This document shows, piece after piece, positions 15,043 to 23,448 of a DNA stretch of 48,221 nucleotides. This DNA comes from Anaerolineae bacterium (GTDB taxonomy: Bacteria > Chloroflexota > Anaerolineae > DRVO01). Numbering within the stretch: the first letter of the stretch is position 1; every line of letters begins with the position of its first letter. The position numbers and the translations under genes were made by a program. The stretch is from NCBI GenBank assembly GCA_013178015.1, contig JABLXR010000046.1, positions 1 to 48,221 on the forward strand, in the 5' to 3' direction. The notes below the pieces were generated by a model, which saw only the letters and a list, made by a program, of their open reading frames with translations, had not been told where the DNA came from and made no database searches.

Positions 15043-17238
15043 CTAGCGCCGGTCTCGGCGCCCCTGCGGCCGGCCACCTCCACCGTCGCCACCCCGGCGG
15101 GGGCGTCCGCCCTGCGGCCGGGAGATGGCGCGGTCTCGCTCCCGCGCTTCCTCGGTGGTCCAGCCTTCGAGAACCGCTTGCCGAGATAGGCGAATGCGGC
15201 CGGTGCCTGGCTCTATGTCGGTCACCATGACCATGATCTCGTCTCCCACGTGCACCACGTCCTCGACCTTCTCGGCCCGGTAGTCGGCCAGCTGAGAGAT
15301 GTGGACCAGCCCGTCGGTGCCGGGCAGGATCTCGACGAAAGCTCCGAAGTCGGTGGTACGGACCACCTTGCCGGTGTAGATGCGCCCGATCTGGGCCTCC
15401 TCCACCAGCGCCTCGACACGACGTCGGGCCAGCTCGGCCGCGGCCGCATCGTCGGAGGCGATCAGCACAGTGCCATCGTCCTCGATGTCTATCTTCACCC
15501 CCGTCTCCTCGATGATACCCCGAACCGTCTTGCCTCCGGGGCCGATCACCGTTCCGATCTTGGAGACGTCTATCTTGAGCATGGTGATCCTGGGAGCATG
15601 CGGCGACAACTGAGGACGCGGCTCGGCGATAGCCTCCGCCATCTTGTCCAGGATGAATAGCCGCCCTACGCGTGCTTGCTCCAGGGCCCGGGCCAGGATC
15701 TCGTCCGATAGCCCTTTGACCTTGATGTCCATCTGGAGCGCCGTCACGCCGTCCCGGGTGCCAGCCACCTTGAAGTCCATGTCGCCCAGGTGATCCTCCA
15801 TGCCCTGAATGTCGCTGAGCACGGCGTACCGGTCGCCCTCCTTAACCAGCCCCATGGCTATCCCCGCCACCGGCCGCGATATTGGCACCCCAGCGTCCAT
15901 CAAGGCCAGGGAGCTGCCACAGACGCTGGCCATCGAGGTCGAGCCGTTGGAGGAGAGCACTTCGCTCACCACACGCATGGTGTAGGGGAACTGCTCCTCA
16001 GAGGGCACGACGGGCAGGAGAGCCCGCTCAGCCAGCGCCCCGTGCCCTATCTCGCGGCGGCCGGGTCCGCGAAGCGGACGGGCCTCACCGACGCTGAAGG
16101 GCGGGAAGTTGTAGTGGTGCATGTAGCGCTTGCTTTCCTCGGCGCTGAGCGTGTCGAGCATCTGCTCGTCGCTCGCAGTCCCTAGCGTCACCACGCTCAG
16201 GACCTGGGTCTCTCCCCGAGTGAACAACCCCGAGCCGTGAGCTCGGGGCAGAAGCCCCACCTCGGCGCTGATCGGACGTATCTCTTCCCAGTCCCTTCCG
16301 TCCGGCCGCCGGTGCTCCAGGATCTCGCTGCGCACCACCTTCTGGAAGACGCTCTCGAAGGCGTCGGCCAAGCTACGAGCACGTTCCTGATCGTCCTCGG
16401 TGCCCGCCAGAAGCTCGTCGCGAAGCGCATCCAGGGCCTGCGAGCGCTCTTCCTTAGACGCGGTCGTTCGCACGGCCTCGGCGATGCGGTCCTGAAAGCG
16501 CGCGGTCACGTCGCTCAAGAGCTCCGGGTCGGGTGAGCGCGTTATCATCTCCCGCTTCGGTTTGCCAATCTCCTCGGCCATGCGTCTCTGCACCACGATG
16601 CTATCCTGGATGGCAGCGTGGCCCTCGCGCAGGGCGCGAACCAGTAGTTCCTCAGGGACTTCCTGTGCTCCCGCTTCCACCATCAGGATGGCGTCCTCGG
16701 TGCCGGCCAGCCGCAGATCTAGGGTGCTCGCCTCCATCTGCGACACAGTGGGGTTGAACACGAACTGACCATCCACATACCCCACTCGCACCGCTCCTAC
16801 CGGACCGCCGAAGGGGATGTCGGAGATCATTAGGGCGGCCGAGGCGCCCAGAATGGCGAGCACGTCCATGAGCACTTCCGGATCCGCCGACAAGGCGGTA
16901 ATGATCACCTGTATGTCGTTGCGGATGCTCTTGTCGAACAGGGGGCGCAGCGGGCGATCTACCAGGCGACCCGTGAGGATGGCTTCCTCGCTGGGACGGC
17001 CCTCGCGCTTGATGTATCCTCCTGGAATGCGGCCGGCAGCGTAGAGGCGCTCCTCGAAGTCCACCATGAGGGGCAGGAAGTCTATACCCTCACGGGGCTC
17101 ATCGGAGGCTGTGACCGTCACCAGGAGTACCATATCTCCACAGTGAACCGTCACTGCCCCGTCGGCGAGACCGGCCAGCCGCCCGGTCTCTAGCGTTACC
17201 TCTTGTTGGCCAACACGAGTGGTGTAGTTGCGTAACAT
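15043..17238 (-). CDS. pnp: Polyribonucleotide nucleotidyltransferase (PNPase)
   Basis: This 731-residue phosphorolytic 3'-5' exoribonuclease is full length. The first RNase PH domain (about 10-140) includes [23 protein letters not shown]. An all-helical linker follows, then the second, catalytic RNase PH domain ([35 protein letters not shown], and the active-site [19 protein letters not shown]). A KH domain ([16 protein letters not shown]) and an S1 domain ([30 protein letters not shown]) follow, then an Arg/Gly-rich tail. ATG 17238 is chosen over the longer frame at 17319 because GGAGG lies 7 nt upstream and [10 protein letters not shown] matches the family start. rpsO lies upstream, the classical rpsO-pnp pairing. 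Confidence 0.97.
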   Translation of the reverse strand: MLRNYTTRVGQQEVTLETGRLAGLADGAVTVHCGDMVLLVTVTASDEPREGIDFLPLMVDFEERLYAAGRIPGGYIKREGRPSEEAILTGRLVDRPLRPLFDKSIRNDIQVIITALSADPEVLMDVLAILGASAALMISDIPFGGPVGAVRVGYVDGQFVFNPTVSQMEASTLDLRLAGTEDAILMVEAGAQEVPEELLVRALREGHAAIQDSIVVQRRMAEEIGKPKREMITRSPDPELLSDVTARFQDRIAEAVRTTASKEERSQALDALRDELLAGTEDDQERARSLADAFESVFQKVVRSEILEHRRPDGRDWEEIRPISAEVGLLPRAHGSGLFTRGETQVLSVVTLGTASDEQMLDTLSAEESKRYMHHYNFPPFSVGEARPLRGPGRREIGHGALAERALLPVVPSEEQFPYTMRVVSEVLSSNGSTSMASVCGSSLALMDAGVPISRPVAGIAMGLVKEGDRYAVLSDIQGMEDHLGDMDFKVAGTRDGVTALQMDIKVKGLSDEILARALEQARVGRLFILDKMAEAIAEPRPQLSPHAPRITMLKIDVSKIGTVIGPGGKTVRGIIEETGVKIDIEDDGTVLIASDDAAAAELARRRVEALVEEAQIGRIYTGKVVRTTDFGAFVEILPGTDGLVHISQLADYRAEKVEDVVHVGDEIMVMVTDIEPGTGRIRLSRQAVLEGWTTEEARERDRAISRPQGGRPRRGGDGGGGRPQGRRDRR

Positions 17239-17280
17239 CGCCTTTCCTCCATCGGGCGAGGGGGCCGGGAGGATAGGCAC

Positions 17281-17318
17281 TGGCGTCTGCCCACCACGTC
17301 CGTGAGTGGCAGACGCCA
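17281..17318 (-). promoter_or_regulatory. Leader hairpin upstream of pnp
   Basis: TGGCGTCTGCC (17281-17291) pairs perfectly with GGCAGACGCCA (17308-17318), about 40 bp upstream of the pnp start. In enterobacteria a leader stem cut by RNase III lets PNPase repress its own synthesis. Whether this hairpin does the same is inference. Confidence 0.5.
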
Positions 17319-17374
17319 ATCCCTATACCTCCTGGCGCGCTCGCTCCTAGTAGCTAACCTGTCGCCGCTTCAAA

Positions 17375-17418
17375 CGAGAAGCGAGTAGCCGTCCCTGGGG
17401 CCGCCTACTCGCTTCTCG
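17375..17418 (-). terminator. Perfect 14-bp hairpin between rpsO and pnp
   Basis: CGAGAAGCGAGTAG (17375-17388) pairs perfectly with CTACTCGCTTCTCG (17405-17418), starting 20 bp past the rpsO stop. On the minus strand only TTTG follows, so it is probably a partial terminator or processing site that lets some transcripts continue into pnp. Confidence 0.6.
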
Positions 17419-17438
17419 AAATGCTGAATCCGCTCGGC

Positions 17439-17708
17439 TTACCTGCGTAGGCCGAGCCGCTCGATGATAGTACGGTACCGCTCGGGATCGGTGCGCCTGA
17501 GATAGGCTAGATGCCGACGCCTCTGACCCACCAGTTTCAGCAGACCCCGTCGTGAGTGCTCGTCGTGCTTGTGCTCCTGCAAGTGAGACACCAGGCTGTT
17601 GATTCGAGTGGTCAGCAGGGCTATCTGCACCTCGGGCGAACCGGTGTCGGATTCGTGGGTGTGGTATACCTGTATTATCTCAGACTTCTGATCCCTAGTC
17701 AGTGCCAC
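17439..17708 (-). CDS. rpsO: 30S ribosomal protein S15
   Basis: This 89-residue protein is the exact family length. Recognisable parts are [61 protein letters not shown], covering the GSPEVQIA and HxxDHHSRRGLLxLVxxRRxLLxYL signatures, and an [14 protein letters not shown] end. S15 binds helices 20-22 of 16S rRNA and nucleates platform assembly. The start is GTG 17708 with an AAGGAG site; an overlapping ATG 4 nt upstream is out of frame. It has its own upstream promoter and is followed by pnp on the same strand. Confidence 0.97.
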   Translation of the reverse strand: MALTRDQKSEIIQVYHTHESDTGSPEVQIALLTTRINSLVSHLQEHKHDEHSRRGLLKLVGQRRRHLAYLRRTDPERYRTIIERLGLRR

Positions 17709-17774
17709 GCATAGCTCCTTTCACTACCTGTCCGCGACTCAGCCCGCCAAGCATGGTTTCCCTGGTTGGCAACC

Positions 17775-17803
17775 ATTATAGGCTCCAGACCACTTCTCCG
17801 CAA
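17775..17803 (-). promoter_or_regulatory. Promoter for rpsO-pnp
   Basis: Minus strand: -35 TTGCGG (17798-17803), a 17-bp spacer, and a perfect -10 TATAAT (17775-17780), about 67 bp before the rpsO start. The rest of the 352-bp gap (17709-18060) shows no gene. Confidence 0.6.
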
Positions 17804-17980
17804 AAGGCTGGCCGGCCGCTGCCGCGCTGCCCAAGCCGAGCTGTGCACTGTCCTCGACGCCGACAGATCGGAGCGCCTCCGATCTCGCCCGACACCGGGG
17901 GGCTCAGCCCAAGGTGTCCTCAGCCTCAGCTTGACAGTGGCACCCTACGCACCATGCCGCTAGCCCCGCCTGAAACGGCA

Positions 17981-18012
17981 ACCGGACCCGCCAGCGAGCG
18001 AACGGGCCCGGT
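17981..18012 (-). terminator. Imperfect inverted repeat downstream of the ferredoxin gene
   Basis: ACCGGACCCG (17981-17990) pairs with CGGGCCCGGT (18003-18012) with one mismatch around a 12-nt loop. No T tract follows; a termination role is weakly supported. Confidence 0.3.
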
Positions 18013-18060
18013 CGACAGGCGCTTCGGACGATAGCCCGAACGCACCGAGTCGCGATCGGC

Positions 18061-18270
18061 TCAGGGATAGATCTGATTCCCCTCGTCGTCGGACAGAATG
18101 ATGCAGTCCACCGGACAGCTCTCGGCTGCTTCCCGGATGGTATCCTCGTCGGCGCCGGCGGGGTTCACGACAGTCGAGATCCCCTCGTCGTCCAGCTCGA
18201 ACACGTCCGGTGCGATGTCAGTGCAGTTGCCGCAGCCGATGCACTCGTCACGCTCGATGGCTATCTTCAT
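18061..18270 (-). CDS. Single-cluster [4Fe-4S] ferredoxin
   Basis: This 69-residue acidic protein has Cys ligands at C10, C13 and C16 (ECIGCGNC) and C52 (ESCPVDCI); C56 is an extra Cys where two-cluster ferredoxins start their second motif. The second CxxCxxC is absent, so a single [4Fe-4S] cluster is expected, as in Thermotoga-type ferredoxins. It carries low-potential electrons in the cytoplasm. ATG 18270 is chosen because GGAGG precedes it by 5 nt; GTG 18282 is an alternative. The nearby tungsten-type oxidoreductase uses ferredoxin as acceptor, but the two genes are on opposite strands with an insertion sequence between them, so a partnership is speculative. Confidence 0.93.
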   Translation of the reverse strand: MKIAIERDECIGCGNCTDIAPDVFELDDEGISTVVNPAGADEDTIREAAESCPVDCIILSDDEGNQIYP

Positions 18271-18328
18271 TGCAGCCTCCACGGAGTATGGCGGCAGTCC
18301 TGCGACTGCCCTGGGTATGACCGCCGCA

Positions 18329-18358
18329 ATACTAGGCCAGGTACCGCCTCCGCATCAA
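18329..18358 (-). promoter_or_regulatory. Promoter for the ferredoxin gene
   Basis: Minus strand: -35 TTGATG (18353-18358), an 18-bp spacer, -10 TAGTAT (18329-18334), about 55 bp upstream of the ferredoxin ATG. Confidence 0.45.
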
Positions 18359-18536
18359 GTTTCGGCTTCTCAAGCAGCGCACCAGGCCGGCCCGATACCC
18401 CGGTGCGCCCCGTTGCCAGACAGGGCGGCCGTCCGCACAGCATGCACGTAGGTGTGTTCGTAGGCATCCCCTGGAGTCGCCGCAAACCCGGCGTGGCGCC
18501 CGGGAATCCTGGCGCACCCTTGAGACCTCAGCGGCC

Positions 18537-18594
18537 AAGTGCCACAATTGGTCGGTCATTACAGTAACGCGGAAGTGCCACAATTCGTCGGTCA
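18537..18594 (+). repeat. Left-end tandem 22-bp IS repeats (two copies)
   Basis: The copies at 18537-18558 and 18573-18594 differ at one position (ATTGGTCGG against ATTCGTCGG) and are 36 bp apart start to start. The inner copy overlaps the last 3 bases of the transposase gene, including its stop. Confidence 0.85.
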
Positions 18595-19743
18595 CTCACG
18601 GAAGTGTCTCCGGGGCAGTTGGTAGGGCAACTCCCTCAGGAGAGGCTGCGTCTGCGGGGCTCGGCGGCGCAGGGCATAGAAGCGGATCACACCTTCGTCG
18701 AGGTGTACCTGGCAGCGCACTAGCCGCTGAGTCCAGTGGGCATCAACGGGGAAGGTGTGACCGAGCAAGGAGACCTGGCCGTAGTCATTGCTGCGACGGA
18801 GGTAGATCATCTGGCCAGTGGGATGAGCCTGCAGGTCGAGCTGGAAGTCATGGGGGAAGGGACGCCTTTGGGGAGCGCCTTCCCGGCGATGGGCGGTGCG
18901 AGCCTGATGCCTGGTGAGGTAGAGGTCGGACTGGCCCACCAGCCCGGTCAAGGACTCGTGCTGGAAGCGGTGCCAGACGTGGGTCTGCCAGTCGCCATTG
19001 AAGTGCTCGATGGGACCTTGAAAGCCCAGCTCGCCCGGGGGCACAAACACGGGCACGACGCCCAGGCACAGGCAAAGGCGGCTGACGGAGCCGATGGTGT
19101 CGGCATGCTGGTGCGGTCCCTGAAAGAGGGTGTCATTGTCAAACTGAGCGTAGCCAGGAAGGCCCCACCTATGCCAGTGCTCAAGCAGGCCTTGGCGCAC
19201 CAAGACAGCGGTGAGGTTCTCCTTGGGAAAGGAGCCGGCCAGACGGCCATGAAGAGAGATGACGTTGAGCACCTCAACCTCAGGCCCGCCCTTTATCACC
19301 AGGCCCTCGATCCTATCCCAAAGGTCCAGCTCCAAGCGCCCCTCTGCCACCTCAGGCAGGTACCAGCCGCGAGGAGGGGCGAGGAAACGCTGGCGGCGGG
19401 TGCCATCGAAGGCGCCGCGGCGTTCGAGGATGCGGTTGATGGTGCGCTCACTGGGCGGCTTCAGGCCAAGCTCAAGCAGGTAGCCCCTGATGGCCAGAGC
19501 GCCGTGGTAGCCAAGGGCATCCTCCTCTTTGAGGTAGCGGCGTGCCTCAAGCACCATGTCCTCAAGCTCCTGGCTGCAGCGGCTAGGTGGGTGCTTTGGC
19601 CCGGGACTGTGGCTTGTCCAGTCCACCAGCTCCACTGGCTTACCCTCCGCCCGCTTCACCCAATACTGCAGCGTGCTCAGTGCCACCCCAAAGCCTCTCG
19701 CCACCGAGCGCAGCGACTGGCCCTGGCGCACGGCCTCCACCAC
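18592..19743 (-). CDS. DDE (rve) transposase, IS481-like
   Basis: From GTG 19743 the product is 383 residues. An N-terminal helix-turn-helix (SLRSVARGFGVALSTLQYWVKRA, about 10-32) is followed by a second helical DNA-binding part (PPSERTINRILERRG) and an integrase core with acidic residues in ELDLWD (D140 or D143), QFDNDTLFQG (D202/D204) and GPIEHFNGDW (E246). The C-terminal beta region (YGQVSLLGHTFPV) is typical of rve transposases. A good ribosome site (AGGAGG at 19788-19793, 7 nt before ATG 19780) serves an ATG that is out of frame by one base. The run AAAAGGGG (complement of 19767-19774) lies just after it. So the element is either slightly broken or uses a +1 shift or polymerase slippage; GTG 19743 has no good ribosome site. 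Confidence 0.8.
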   Translation of the reverse strand: MVEAVRQGQSLRSVARGFGVALSTLQYWVKRAEGKPVELVDWTSHSPGPKHPPSRCSQELEDMVLEARRYLKEEDALGYHGALAIRGYLLELGLKPPSERTINRILERRGAFDGTRRQRFLAPPRGWYLPEVAEGRLELDLWDRIEGLVIKGGPEVEVLNVISLHGRLAGSFPKENLTAVLVRQGLLEHWHRWGLPGYAQFDNDTLFQGPHQHADTIGSVSRLCLCLGVVPVFVPPGELGFQGPIEHFNGDWQTHVWHRFQHESLTGLVGQSDLYLTRHQARTAHRREGAPQRRPFPHDFQLDLQAHPTGQMIYLRRSNDYGQVSLLGHTFPVDAHWTQRLVRCQVHLDEGVIRFYALRRRAPQTQPLLRELPYQLPRRHFRE

Positions 19744-19816
19744 TGCTGCCGCCTGCGCTCGTGGGTCCCCTTTTGGCCATGCTATTGCCTCCTGCCCTGG
19801 ATGTCACTAGCATAAC

Positions 19817-19863
19817 TGACCGGGCAAATGTGGCACTTCGGTGACCGAGAGATTCTGGCACTC
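19817..19863 (-). repeat. Right-end 22-bp IS repeats (two inverted copies)
   Basis: The copies at 19817-19838 and 19842-19863 are inverse to the left-end repeats and 25 bp apart start to start. The outer right copy is the most diverged. The inner copy lies upstream of the transposase start region, so the transposase could block its own promoter. Confidence 0.8.
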
Positions 19864-19946
19864 GGCCCCTCAGCCGACACCCTTCCTGCAGACGCCTTCG
19901 GCGCCAGATCGTCCGCGCCGCGGCCCGAACACAGGCGCACTAGCTC

Positions 19947-19974
19947 TTGAACCATTCCGGCATTGTGCTATAGT
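19947..19974 (+). promoter_or_regulatory. Promoter for the SRPBCC gene
   Basis: -35 TTGAAC (19947-19952), a 16-bp spacer and -10 TATAGT (19969-19974), about 60 bp before the start. It lies outside the IS repeats, so the gene kept its own promoter. Confidence 0.65.
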
Positions 19975-20033
19975 ATTTGCAGCGTTTCGCTGGCTCGCCC
20001 GACTGGAGAGGTCACGGAGCAGGAGGTGGGACG

Positions 20034-20447
20034 ATGGCCGCAGCCCAGCGCGAGGTCGTTATCGACGCAACGCCGAGTAAAGTGTGGTCTCTATTGGGAG
20101 ACGTAACGACCTGGCCTTCCTGGAACCCCAGGATCACCCAGGGCAGGATGCTGGATGGCGAGGAGTTCTTCCCCGGCGCTACGTTCCAGTACGTGTGCGA
20201 CGGCAAGCCGGCAGTGGGCACCATCACCCAGGTTGAGAGGCTGAAGACCCTTGCCTGGCGGACGGGGAACAGCCGCCAGTCGTTCCGTCTGCAGGCAGAC
20301 GGCGACAAGACGCGGGTGACGGGAGCCGCCGAGATCACCGGCTTCATGGCCTCGCTGCGCAAGTCCAAGAGCGAACAGGAGGCAGCGAACATCTGCGAGA
20401 CTTGGCTAGGGGGGCTCAAGCAGGGCGCCGAAGGCAAAGGCGCCTGA
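20034..20447 (+). CDS. SRPBCC (START/Bet v1-like) family protein
   Basis: This 137-residue protein opens with REVVIDATPSKVWSLLGDVTTWPSWNPRI, the standard entry to the polyketide-cyclase/dehydrase subgroup of SRPBCC proteins. Beta strands including GATFQYVCDGKPAVGTITQVE and KTLAWRTG follow, and then a C-terminal helix (about 105-130) that closes the ligand cavity. These proteins bind small hydrophobic ligands; no catalytic residues can be assigned. ATG 20034 has AGGAGG at 20021-20026 with 7-nt spacing. The oxidoreductase gene follows after 141 bp on the same strand and may be co-transcribed. Confidence 0.85.
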   Translation: MAAAQREVVIDATPSKVWSLLGDVTTWPSWNPRITQGRMLDGEEFFPGATFQYVCDGKPAVGTITQVERLKTLAWRTGNSRQSFRLQADGDKTRVTGAAEITGFMASLRKSKSEQEAANICETWLGGLKQGAEGKGA

Positions 20448-20494
20448 TCCACAGTCCGTGCGCATAACCAGGAGGGATGGTCTACCCTGGGCGG

Positions 20495-20544
20495 CCCCCG
20501 CGCCTCGACTGGCCGGGGGTGCGCCTGCAGGCCGTGTCTTTTTG
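20495..20544 (+). terminator. Possible terminator between the SRPBCC and oxidoreductase genes
   Basis: CCCCCG (20495-20500) pairs with CGGGGG (20514-20519). A short GCCTGCAGGC palindrome then precedes a TCTTTTT run ending near 20544. The T run is too far from the first stem for a clean terminator, so the assignment is tentative. Confidence 0.3.
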
Positions 20545-20588
20545 CCTCTAATCAGAGCACTTCCACTACATGCCGAGGAGGAGAACCG

Positions 20589-22481
20589 GTGCCTTACGGA
20601 TACGCGGGCCGCATACTGCACGTCAACTTGAGCGAAGGCAGCCTGACCATCGAAGAGCCCGATGAGCGCTTCTATCGCACATACATGGGTGGCAGCGCCC
20701 TGGCTATGCACTACATACTGAGGGATGTGCCGGCTGGAGCCGACCCCCTGGGGCCCGAGAATGTGCTCGTGGTTTCCGTGGGCGTCCTGACCGGAGCGCC
20801 CATCAGCGGTCAGAGCCGGGTCATGGTCAACGCTAAGAGCCCGCTCACCGGGGCCATCGGCGACGCTCAGGGCGGAGGCTTCTGGCCTGCCGAACTCAAG
20901 CGAGCAGGCTTTGACGCCATCGTCGTGCGCGGCCAGTCGCCCAAGCCGGTCTACCTCTGGCTGCACGACGGGCAGGCCGAGCTCCGCGACGCCTCGCACT
21001 TGTGGGGCAAGATCACCGGCGAGGCCGAGCAGGCCATCCGCGAGGAGCTGGGCGATCCCAAGGTGGAAGTGCTGCAGATCGGACCTGCCGGGGAGAAACT
21101 GGTCCGCTATGCCGCGGTGATGAACATGAGCAACCGCGCTGCCGGCCGCACCGGCATGGGCGCCGTCATGGGTTCCAAGAAGCTCAAGGCCATCGCCGTG
21201 CGCGGCACAGGCCGGCCCGAGATCCACGACCGCCAGGCCCTTAGCCAGTTGGCCCGCTGGGGTGCCGAGAACGTGGACATCATCGGCAATACCGCCCTGC
21301 ACGGCACCGCCTTCGGCGTGCCGGACCAGCAGGAGGCGGGCGGCCTTCCCACGCGGAACTGGTCCAGTGGAGTCTTCGAGCATTACGAGGCTCTCAGCGG
21401 CGAGACCATGTCCAGGACCATCCTCAAGGAGCGGGACACCTGCTACGGCTGCGCCGTGCGCTGCAAACGAGTGGTGGAAGTGCACGAAGACCGCTGGGAC
21501 GTGGATCCTCACTATGGCGGTCCCGAGTACGAGACCATCGCCACCCTTGGCAGCTACTGCGGCATCGGCGACCTGTCTGCCGTGGCGAAGGGCAATGAGC
21601 TCTGCAATAAGTACGGGCTGGACACCATCTCCGCCGGGGCCACCATCGCTTTTGCCATGGACTGCTTCGAGAACGGCATCCTGACGACGGCGGACACGGG
21701 TGGCATCGAGCTGCGCTTCGGCAACGCGGAGGCCATGGTCCAGTTGCTGGAGATGATCGGCAAGCGCGAGGGCATTGGTGACCTCTTGGCAGAGGGAAGC
21801 GCCCGCGCCGCGGAGAAGCTGGGGCGAGGAGCTGAGCGATACGTCGTCGCGGTGAAGAAGCAGGAGCTGCCCGCCCACATGCCCGAGGTGAAGCGCTCCC
21901 TGGCTACCATCTACTCCGTCAACCCCTTCGGCGCTGATCATATGTCTCACGAGCACGACCCCTCGTACGAGCCTTCGGCCGCGCCCATGAAGCTCGAGCG
22001 GCTTGCCAGTCTCGACCTTCTCACGCCCGAGGACGCCCTTGTCCTGGACCAGGGAAAGGTGCGCTTCGCCTATTACACCGAGTGCTTCTACAGCCTCCTG
22101 GATACGGTGGGCACCTGCCAGTTCGTGTGGGGGCCCGGGTGGCAGATCTATGGGCCATCGCAATTGGTGGAGGCCATGCGCGCTGTCACCGGCTGGGACG
22201 TGACCCTCTTCGAGCTGATGAAAGTGGGCGAGAGAAGGCTGCACATGATGAGAGCCTTCAATACCCGCGAGGGGCTGACGCGCAAGGACGATTGGCTACC
22301 CCGACGCTGCTTTGAGCCCAAGAAGGGTGGGGCATCGGATGGCTACGCCATCACCCAAGAGGAGCTGAGTCGTTCGCTGGACTGGTACTACCAGATGGCT
22401 GGCCTGGACGAGGAGGGCCGCAGCACCCGAGCCAAGTTGATGGAACTGGACCTGGAGTGGGTGGCCGACATCCTTCCATAG
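20589..22481 (+). CDS. Tungsten-type aldehyde:ferredoxin oxidoreductase family protein
   Basis: This 630-residue protein matches the AOR family over its length. It starts GYAGRILHVNLSEG, has TGAPISGQSRVMVNAKSPLTG and FGDAQGG-like pterin contacts (GAIGDAQGGGFWPAELK), and IGPAGEKLVRYAAVMN. The [4Fe-4S] ligands are C285, C288 and C292 (TCYGCAVRC) plus C510 in LLDTVGTC, with the expected 3+1 spacing. AORs oxidise aldehydes to acids, passing electrons to ferredoxin, with a bis-pyranopterin W (or Mo) cofactor in the cytoplasm; the exact aldehyde is not predictable. GTG 20589 has an AGGAGG site. No MoaD-like gene is adjacent. A terminator hairpin follows the stop. Confidence 0.92.
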   Translation: MPYGYAGRILHVNLSEGSLTIEEPDERFYRTYMGGSALAMHYILRDVPAGADPLGPENVLVVSVGVLTGAPISGQSRVMVNAKSPLTGAIGDAQGGGFWPAELKRAGFDAIVVRGQSPKPVYLWLHDGQAELRDASHLWGKITGEAEQAIREELGDPKVEVLQIGPAGEKLVRYAAVMNMSNRAAGRTGMGAVMGSKKLKAIAVRGTGRPEIHDRQALSQLARWGAENVDIIGNTALHGTAFGVPDQQEAGGLPTRNWSSGVFEHYEALSGETMSRTILKERDTCYGCAVRCKRVVEVHEDRWDVDPHYGGPEYETIATLGSYCGIGDLSAVAKGNELCNKYGLDTISAGATIAFAMDCFENGILTTADTGGIELRFGNAEAMVQLLEMIGKREGIGDLLAEGSARAAEKLGRGAERYVVAVKKQELPAHMPEVKRSLATIYSVNPFGADHMSHEHDPSYEPSAAPMKLERLASLDLLTPEDALVLDQGKVRFAYYTECFYSLLDTVGTCQFVWGPGWQIYGPSQLVEAMRAVTGWDVTLFELMKVGERRLHMMRAFNTREGLTRKDDWLPRRCFEPKKGGASDGYAITQEELSRSLDWYYQMAGLDEEGRSTRAKLMELDLEWVADILP

Positions 22482-22503
22482 GAGCGGCCGACCCCTTGCC
22501 CCG

Positions 22504-22533
22504 GAGGCGGGACGCTCGTCCCGCCTCTCTCTC
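22504..22533 (+). terminator. Terminator after the oxidoreductase gene
   Basis: GAGGCGGGAC (22504-22513), loop GCTC, and GTCCCGCCTC (22518-22527) form a perfect 10-bp stem followed by the pyrimidine-rich TCTCTC. It lies between convergent genes and may act in both directions. Confidence 0.7.
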
Positions 22534-22539
22534 GTCCCC

Positions 22540-23448
22540 TCAGCCCCTCGCCGGGCGAAGGTGATAGGGACCAGCGGGGTCGAGTCGTACCTGAACCGCG
22601 TCGGCCAAGAGGTTGGCGGCCAGGACGGTTGCGGCGATGGCGGCCCCTGGGGCCACTCCCAGCCATGGCGCCTGCCGCAGATACGACCGGGACTCCGCTA
22701 GCATGAGCCCCCACTCCGGCTGAGGCGGGCGGGCGCCCACGCCCAAGAACGATATGGCGGAGACGTGGAGGATGGCCCATCCCAGGTCCAGCACTGCCAC
22801 GGATATGAGCTGAGAGGCGGCGTTGGGCAGAATGTGACGTAGTAGTATTCGACCCTCCCGGGCCCCGACCGCCTGAGCCGCTCGCACGTACGCCGCCCTC
22901 CGCAGTTGGCGCACACGAGCCCGGGCCAGCCTGATGTAGACGGGAACGCCGGCGACCGCTACCCCTAGCGCCGCGTTCTCGATCCCTCGCCCCAGAAGCC
23001 ACGTGAGCACCAGCGCCAACAGCAGCCCGGGGAAGGCCAGCAGCACATTGGCTCCGGCGGAGATTAGCTCATCCAGTAACCCGCCCCGGTAGCCGGCCAC
23101 GATGCCCAGAAACGAGCCCGCCACGAGGGCCACCAGGACGGCGGCCACGCCCGCACCCAGGGATAGCCTGCCGCCGTGGAGCAGCCTGCTCAGCACGTCC
23201 CTGCCGAACATGTCAGTCCCCAGAGGGTAGGCCGACTGAGGCGGACGGAGGGCCGCCTCCACCTGGACTGCCTCGGGGCTCCGCCCCACCACCGCCGGCC
23301 CCACCACCACCGCCGCAGCGATGAGAATCAGAAGTGCCATTCCGGCCCGGGCTACAGGCAGGTCCAGAAGCGATGGGCGCCGGATGGGTGGATGGCGCCG
23401 CGGGTAATGGCGGGTGGGTATGGGGAACCGGCGCGCCGGCACGCTCAC
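22540..23448 (-). CDS. ABC importer permease, DppC/OppC type
   Basis: This 302-residue protein has a Pro/Arg-rich cytosolic N terminus, a first TM (about 37-57), the YPLGTDMFGRDVLSRLLHGGRLSL segment diagnostic of DppC/NikC permeases, and four to five further TMs. The ATPase-contact EAA loop is YVRAAQAVGAREGRILLRHILPN. It pairs with the DppB-type permease whose gene ends 4 bp into this one (overlap 23445-23448). It would form half of the membrane channel for oligopeptides, nickel chelates or oligosaccharides. The ATPase genes usually following in such operons are absent; downstream is a convergent gene. Confidence 0.92.
   Translation of the reverse strand: MSVPARRFPIPTRHYPRRHPPIRRPSLLDLPVARAGMALLILIAAAVVVGPAVVGRSPEAVQVEAALRPPQSAYPLGTDMFGRDVLSRLLHGGRLSLGAGVAAVLVALVAGSFLGIVAGYRGGLLDELISAGANVLLAFPGLLLALVLTWLLGRGIENAALGVAVAGVPVYIRLARARVRQLRRAAYVRAAQAVGAREGRILLRHILPNAASQLISVAVLDLGWAILHVSAISFLGVGARPPQPEWGLMLAESRSYLRQAPWLGVAPGAAIAATVLAANLLADAVQVRLDPAGPYHLRPARG

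Larger units (their letters stand above)
18537..19863 (-). mobile_element. Insertion sequence with doubled end repeats and an IS481-like (rve) transposase
   Basis: One transposase gene is bracketed by two tandem 22-bp repeats on the left (18537-18558, 18573-18594) and two inverted copies on the right (19817-19838, 19842-19863). The shared core is AAGTGCCACAATT...GGTCA. The inner left and inner right copies agree at 18 of 22 positions. Four binding sites, two per end, recall the multi-site ends of Tn552/Mu-like and some IS481-type elements. The exact tips and a target duplication cannot be fixed by eye; GGCC adjoins both outer repeats. It sits between the ferredoxin gene and the SRPBCC gene, neither of which looks disrupted. 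Confidence 0.8.

Noticed and set aside
18736-19815. 359-residue plus-strand frame across the insertion sequence
   Set aside because: Shadow of the DDE transposase, which shows HTH and catalytic motifs; the opposite frame shows none.
20406-22244. 612-residue open frame on the minus strand opposite the AOR gene
   Set aside because: It mirrors a clear AOR coding frame; its Gly/His/Leu-rich sequence has no domain, as expected from high-GC third positions.
18061-22481. Ferredoxin and AOR as one electron-transfer operon
   Set aside because: The genes are on opposite strands with an IS and separate promoters between them.
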